Shown: positions 6,035-7,154 of the stretch, piece after piece
Layout of the letters: each line of letters begins with the position of its first letter
Position numbering within the stretch: position 1 is the first letter of the stretch
NCBI GenBank assembly: GCA_958451705.1
Contig: CAUDRD010000076.1
Location: 1-7,154 of the forward strand
Direction: 5' to 3'
From: an uncultured Oscillospiraceae bacterium
GTDB taxonomy: Bacteria; Bacillota; Clostridia; Oscillospirales; Acutalibacteraceae
Length of the DNA stretch: 7,154 nucleotides
Position numbers and translations under genes: made by a program
Notes under the pieces: generated by a model
What the model saw: only the letters and a program-made list of their open reading frames with translations
What the model was told of the DNA's origin: nothing
Database searches by the model: none

Positions 6035-6771
6035 TGGTTATTTTCCTCAAACCACTGGTCACCTACGTCACGGCCAAGGTCGCAGGTGTAACGCCATTGT
6101 ATTTTGTCGCCGTCCTTGAGCTTATATCTGCTGCAGCCGTAGTTAGGAAACCAACCGTTTACGCTGTAAGTCCATCCGGAAAGCTCTCCGCAGTCAAACT
6201 CATAGATATTTCCTATACCCTCAACGTAATTGCTGTTATACATTGGGGTTTTCTCAAACTCCATATGTATTCTGTTTTTCTTCATTTCACGGTTTAGTAC
6301 GTCAAAAACCGTTTCGCCCTCATAAAAAATTACTTTTCGCTCTTTATATATAACTCCGTCTTTTGGGAGCACGGAGAGTTTATCCCTATTAAATTTATCC
6401 ATGTTGTCGAGAATTGTTAAGCAGTCAACGGAAAGTGTGCAGTAGTTAACTTTTGTTTTATCGGCAGGCTCATCACTGTCAACGGGAGCCGGCCTTTCCT
6501 GAGTAGTTTCGGTCTCCTTCTGAGAAGAGGGTTGCTGCGAAGAGGATTCTTTTTCTTGATTAGATGTTTTTTCTAAAGCAGAAGTATCTTTTTCTGTTTG
6601 TTCGGAATTGTCGGTTATATTGTTTTCAATTTCAGTATCTGAAACACCGATATTATCGGTGGGAATATCCTCTGGAAATTCGATTTTGCATCCGGAAAAA
6701 ATTATTGCTATTAAAAATAGCAGAGATAAAGTAAGTGAGGCAGTCTTTTTCATTTTATCTTTCAGGGACAA
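6031..6771 (-). CDS. DUF4430 lipoprotein (transcobalamin C-terminal-like domain), candidate ligand-capture subunit of the ECF operon
   Basis: This predicted surface lipoprotein has 246 residues from the TTG at 6771. AAAGGA (6784-6779) sits seven bases before that TTG. An ATG six codons later (6753) gives a textbook leader beginning MKKTASLTLSLLFL but has only a weak site, so the start is uncertain; an ATG at 6825 is unlikely. The leader ends IIFSGC, a lipobox with Phe at -3, making Cys28 the lipidated residue. Next comes a tether of about 80 residues rich in Ser, Thr, Glu and Gln. The globular part (about 108-246) ends in a clear DUF4430 domain: GETVFDVL, then SGWTYSVNGWFPNYG, then YKLKDGDKIQWRYTCDLG. 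This domain family is related to the C-terminal domain of transcobalamin, which closes over cobalamin. The stop codon overlaps the ecfT start, tying the protein to the transporter. Corrinoid capture is inferred, not shown. Confidence 0.87.
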   Translation of the reverse strand: MSLKDKMKKTASLTLSLLFLIAIIFSGCKIEFPEDIPTDNIGVSDTEIENNITDNSEQTEKDTSALEKTSNQEKESSSQQPSSQKETETTQERPAPVDSDEPADKTKVNYCTLSVDCLTILDNMDKFNRDKLSVLPKDGVIYKERKVIFYEGETVFDVLNREMKKNRIHMEFEKTPMYNSNYVEGIGNIYEFDCGELSGWTYSVNGWFPNYGCSRYKLKDGDKIQWRYTCDLGRDVGDQWFEENNQ

Positions 6772-6778
6772 CGCCCCA

Positions 6779-6784
6779 TCCTTT
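6779..6784 (-). promoter_or_regulatory. Ribosome binding site favouring a TTG start for the lipoprotein
   Basis: AAAGGA on the minus strand lies seven bases before TTG (6771-6769). The alternative ATG at 6753 is preceded only by GAAAGAT. Because the other complete genes here have clear sites, TTG is slightly preferred. Confidence 0.5.
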
Positions 6785-6791
6785 CTTTTTA

Positions 6792-6825
6792 ATGGGGCCG
6801 GACAGTTAAACACTGCCCGACCCAT
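6792..6825 (-). promoter_or_regulatory. Intercistronic RNA hairpin between the surface protein and lipoprotein genes
   Basis: On the minus strand ATGGGTCGGGCAGT (6825-6812) pairs with ACTGTCCGGCCCCAT (6806-6792) around a five-base loop, with one bulged base and two G-U pairs. It begins about 20 bases after the upstream stop codon and ends eight bases before the AAAGGA site of the lipoprotein. It is followed by an A-rich stretch rather than T residues, so it does not look like an intrinsic terminator. It may be an mRNA processing or stabilising element that separates expression of the two genes, or may modulate access to the ribosome binding site. Confidence 0.6.
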
Positions 6826-6844
6826 AGCTAAAACAGGGAATTAC

Positions 6845-7154
6845 TCAGCGCTTTTTACGCTTGCCTAAAAGAAGTACGGCAAGAAGTGAAGCTGTACCAA
6901 GGGCTCCGAGAGAAATTACACTGTCACCCAGACTTCCGGGAGTGGAATCCTTTGCGGGAAGAACAAAATAAATTCCTGACTCTTCTGCGGTGAAAGTGAG
7001 CGCTGAATTTTCGCAGACTGCGCCGGAGACAAGCACAGCCTTTCCGCTGTCAAAGCGATAAAGTGAATACTCTCCGTCTGGGAGAGAAGTTTTGAGGGTT
7101 ACCTGTGCCTTAGCGGGAAGAGCACCCTCATGGTCAAGGGAAAATACAAATGCA
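6845..7154 (-). CDS. C-terminal end of a surface-anchored protein (cut by window edge)
   Basis: The frame is open from the right edge to a TGA at 6847-6845 and gives the last 102 residues; the internal GTG at 7036 is not a real start. The visible part has a beta-rich, secreted-type stretch, with pieces such as VTLKTSLPDGEYSLYRFDSG and TFTAEESGIYFVLPA, that could be an immunoglobulin-like or carrier-type domain. It ends with a spacer (KDSTPGSLGDS), a hydrophobic segment of about 18 residues and the basic tail GKRKKR. This layout matches a cell-wall sorting signal, but the pentapeptide is not LPXTG; TPGSLGDS may be a divergent version, or the segment may simply anchor the protein in the membrane. 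I cannot name the family. It lies about 75 bases upstream of the DUF4430 lipoprotein start, on the same strand, so it probably belongs to the operon. Confidence 0.75.
   Translation of the reverse strand, partial: AFVFSLDHEGALPAKAQVTLKTSLPDGEYSLYRFDSGKAVLVSGAVCENSALTFTAEESGIYFVLPAKDSTPGSLGDSVISLGALGTASLLAVLLLGKRKKR

Noticed and set aside
6013..6297. A 94-codon plus-strand open frame opposite the lipoprotein gene
   Set aside because: It is antisense to the well-supported DUF4430 domain, with no good ribosome site and no recognisable motif.
6772..6868. Cobalamin riboswitch upstream of the lipoprotein
   Set aside because: The gap is under 80 bases, too short for the roughly 200-base element, and no B12-box-like core is seen there or elsewhere in the window. 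If one exists it should lie to the right of 7154.

Overview
The window looks like a piece of a low-GC Firmicutes chromosome, probably a Clostridia/Ruminococcus-type gut anaerobe. The signs are AT-rich intergenic DNA, strong Shine-Dalgarno sites (GGAGG, AAAGGAG, AAGGAGGT) before most genes, a thermostable-type family 3 beta-glucosidase, a lipoprotein, and an ECF-type vitamin transporter. This placement is inferred from gene content and style; no rRNA or other marker gene is present.

Layout, left to right. Positions 1-124 hold the first 41 codons of a GH3 beta-glucosidase on the minus strand. An AT-rich divergent spacer of about 500 bases follows and carries a near-consensus sigma-A promoter (565-593). 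That promoter drives a sodium-coupled amino-acid transporter of the NSS/SNF family (632-2008, plus). A 12-bp hairpin terminator (2015-2045), probably used from both sides, separates it from a convergent small hotdog thioesterase of the FlK type (2088-2480, minus), which has its own promoter.

From 2661 to the right end everything reads on the minus strand as what looks like one operon. In transcription order it encodes: the C-terminus of a surface protein cut by the window edge (6845-7154), a DUF4430 lipoprotein (6031-6771), an EcfT membrane component (5150-6034), a fused double-domain ECF ATPase (3522-5177), and an ECF substrate-binding S component (2812-3549). The last four genes overlap by 4, 28 and 28 bases. 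The operon ends in two hairpins, 2711-2749 and 2661-2703.

The operon is the point of interest. ECF importers normally work without an extracytoplasmic binding protein, because the membrane S component binds the substrate itself. Here the transporter genes are translationally linked to a lipoprotein whose C-terminal domain belongs to the DUF4430 family, which is related to the C-terminal domain of animal transcobalamin/intrinsic factor. A second surface-anchored protein lies directly upstream. The simplest reading is a corrinoid (vitamin B12-like) uptake system in which surface proteins capture the ligand and pass it to the S component. The domain calls are well supported; the substrate and the hand-over mechanism are inference. 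No cobalamin riboswitch is visible in the window, and the operon's promoter and leader must lie beyond 7154.
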